Shown: positions 62,753-64,000 of the stretch, one piece after another | Layout of the letters: each line of letters starts with the position of its first letter | Numbering within the stretch: position 1 is the stretch's first letter | Assembly (NCBI RefSeq): GCF_001182785.1 | Contig: NZ_CP012099.1 | Span: forward strand, 2,540,501-2,604,500 | Origin: Bacillus thuringiensis | GTDB taxonomy: Bacteria; Bacillota; Bacilli; Bacillales; Bacillaceae_G | Direction: 5' to 3' | Length of the DNA stretch: 64,000 bases | Program-made: the position numbers and the translations under genes | Notes under the pieces: model-generated | What the model was told of the DNA's origin: nothing | Database searches by the model: none | Seen by the model: only the letters and a program-made list of their open reading frames with translations

Positions 62753-63769
62753 TTGTATACATACGAAAAGTTGATTTCTTGGGTAGAGAATATAAAAGAA
62801 AAAAATTATAGTTCTGCTACAGCTCTTTGTATTATAAAAGATAATAAAATCGTACTAGAGCATTATAGTGGTTATCACTCAAATACATCTACAACCAAGA
62901 GAGTAACAGCATCTTCACAATTTAACGTTGCTTCTGCTAGAAAAAGTTATTTAGGATTAATGATAGCGTATGCGCTATACGAGGGGAAAATAAATTCTAT
63001 TGATGATGAAGCGATAAAATATTTTAAAGACTTTGATCCTGTATTGCTTGGTAAAACGACGATAAGACATTTAGTAACACATTCGCACGGATTAGAAGAA
63101 ACGAATGACGGGACAATTTTTCGTGAATTTGAACCGGGACAATCATGGGCGTATAGAGATATTAATGTAAGAATGATGACACGTCTTATTTATCAGCTAT
63201 ATAACAAAAGTTTTCCTGAATTGTTAAAGGAGCGTGTGTTTAAACCTGCTAATTTTCAAGAAACAGGTTGGAGAGTTCAGCGAGATGAAAATTTAGTTGA
63301 CGTTGTTAATAATCCAAATGAAGACGCAATTAGTGAAATTGGTACGGTAGATGACGGTACTGAAAAAAATTTATTTGTCTCAGCTAGAGAATTTGCGCAG
63401 TGGGGTAATCTTCATTTAAATCAAGGTATGATAGATGATAAACAAATCGTTCTAAAAGAAGTTATAAAAATCGCTACGAGTTTGCAGAGCCCAACATTTA
63501 TAAACAAAGAGCTACCACAAAATGGGGTGTTTTGGTTCATCCAAAATGAGCCTGCACAATTAAGCGAACTTGGTGAACGTATTCCAAAAGGGTCGTATCA
63601 AATATTAGGGATTACTGGACCGACTATTTTAGTAATACCTGAATATAATGTAGTTGTTGCAAAAATGTATAATAAAAGATATAACTACGGCGGTGATAAT
63701 TACTTATATTATTTACGTGAATTTAGTAATTTAGTCGCTGATACATTTAGTAACGGTAATAGGGCATAA
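62753..63769 (+). CDS. serine hydrolase, beta-lactamase family (class C-like)
   Basis: AAGGGGG precedes a TTG at 62753 (338 residues); an upstream in-frame start lacks a site. The catalytic SxxK is SARK in ASARKSYLG and the tyrosine motif is YRD in WAYRDIN, both in order for class C-like esterases/peptidases. There is no signal peptide, so it is probably cytoplasmic and not a secreted beta-lactamase. Substrate unknown. It is a full-length relative of the fragment at 41.5 kb. Confidence 0.85.
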   Translation: MYTYEKLISWVENIKEKNYSSATALCIIKDNKIVLEHYSGYHSNTSTTKRVTASSQFNVASARKSYLGLMIAYALYEGKINSIDDEAIKYFKDFDPVLLGKTTIRHLVTHSHGLEETNDGTIFREFEPGQSWAYRDINVRMMTRLIYQLYNKSFPELLKERVFKPANFQETGWRVQRDENLVDVVNNPNEDAISEIGTVDDGTEKNLFVSAREFAQWGNLHLNQGMIDDKQIVLKEVIKIATSLQSPTFINKELPQNGVFWFIQNEPAQLSELGERIPKGSYQILGITGPTILVIPEYNVVVAKMYNKRYNYGGDNYLYYLREFSNLVADTFSNGNRA

Positions 63770-63800
63770 TTACTCCTATAACAAAAAGGAGTGATTGAAA

Positions 63801-63944
63801 GTGAAAGATAAAGTGAACAAAAATAAAAAGCAAAATATAAAAGATGTAAATACAGAACAAAATGCAATTTATAGCGATCCTAAAGATGCAGCTAATATGC
63901 AAACTGTACCGCAGCCGAAAGATTTTGATGAAATCGAATATTAA
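63801..63944 (+). CDS. 47-residue charged protein, unknown
   Basis: GTG start behind AAAAGGAGTG. The sequence is highly charged and likely disordered: a Lys/Asn-rich start (VKDKVNKNKKQN) and acidic, Pro-containing tail (PQPKDFDEIEY). It follows the serine hydrolase by 31 bases, so the two may share a transcript. No family is recognised. Confidence 0.6.
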   Translation: MKDKVNKNKKQNIKDVNTEQNAIYSDPKDAANMQTVPQPKDFDEIEY

Positions 63945-64000
63945 TTTTTCATCCGACTATATGATGAATAAAAAATACGTCTTAAGTCTCATCACATATA

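Overview
This is a chromosomal window from a member of the Bacillus cereus group. The DNA is visibly AT-rich, genes carry strong AGGAGG-type ribosome binding sites, and ATG, GTG and TTG starts are all used. Group-typical genes include a UPF0397 ECF transporter, a sonorensin/heterocycloanthracin-type bacteriocin precursor, a 453-residue GH8 chitosanase, collagen-like and BclA-tail-like spore-surface proteins, a YjcZ-type micro-protein and two orphan KinA/KinB-like kinases. From memory, the block at 10-22 kb resembles the B. anthracis BA_2636 to BA_2644 neighbourhood; that was not checked. I see no rRNA, tRNA or CRISPR.

Layout. 0-9.5 kb: two cytochromes P450 (the second divergent from a PadR regulator), an MFS exporter translationally overlapping a Vat-type acetyltransferase behind a structured leader, a DUF1540 gene with its ribosome site in a hairpin, a cysteine dioxygenase-like cupin and a HAD phosphatase. 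10-22 kb: PAS histidine kinase, class B PBP, signal peptidase, a candidate small RNA, macrolide glycosyltransferase, Asp/Glu racemase, a SAM riboswitch driving a three-gene ECF transporter, and a KinB-like kinase. 22-31 kb: an accessory, partly decayed region with phage and integrase remnants, a collagen/beta-propeller surface protein, a BclA-tail-like protein, an Imm26-like fragment, a lipoprotein and an unusual kinase. 31-41 kb: GrpB protein, a haem-type membrane protein with a two-component system, a dehydrogenase, BcrC, a PASTA-containing PBP flanked by direct repeats, and a T-box leader driving an MFS transporter. 41-64 kb: a deletion scar joining serine hydrolase and VanZ pieces, small metabolic genes, a MerR/zinc-ribbon/methyltransferase fusion next to an MFS exporter, a MerR plus membrane methyltransferase operon, GNATs, a GDPD, an M15 endolysin-like protein, a MocR/EamA pair, chitosanase, nucleoside hydrolase, Nudix proteins, the bacteriocin precursor and a serine hydrolase.

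Themes. Many genes deal with toxic small molecules: P450s, Vat acetyltransferase, glycosyltransferase, BcrC, three DHA3-like MFS pumps, MerR and PadR regulators. Several sit behind RNA or operator-type switches (transcription attenuator, T-box, S-box, hairpin-masked ribosome site, MerR 19-bp-spacer promoter). A second theme is spore and envelope biology: orphan kinases, PBPs, spore-surface proteins. Starts were moved from the longest reading frame whenever ribosome-site spacing favoured an internal codon; each case is noted.
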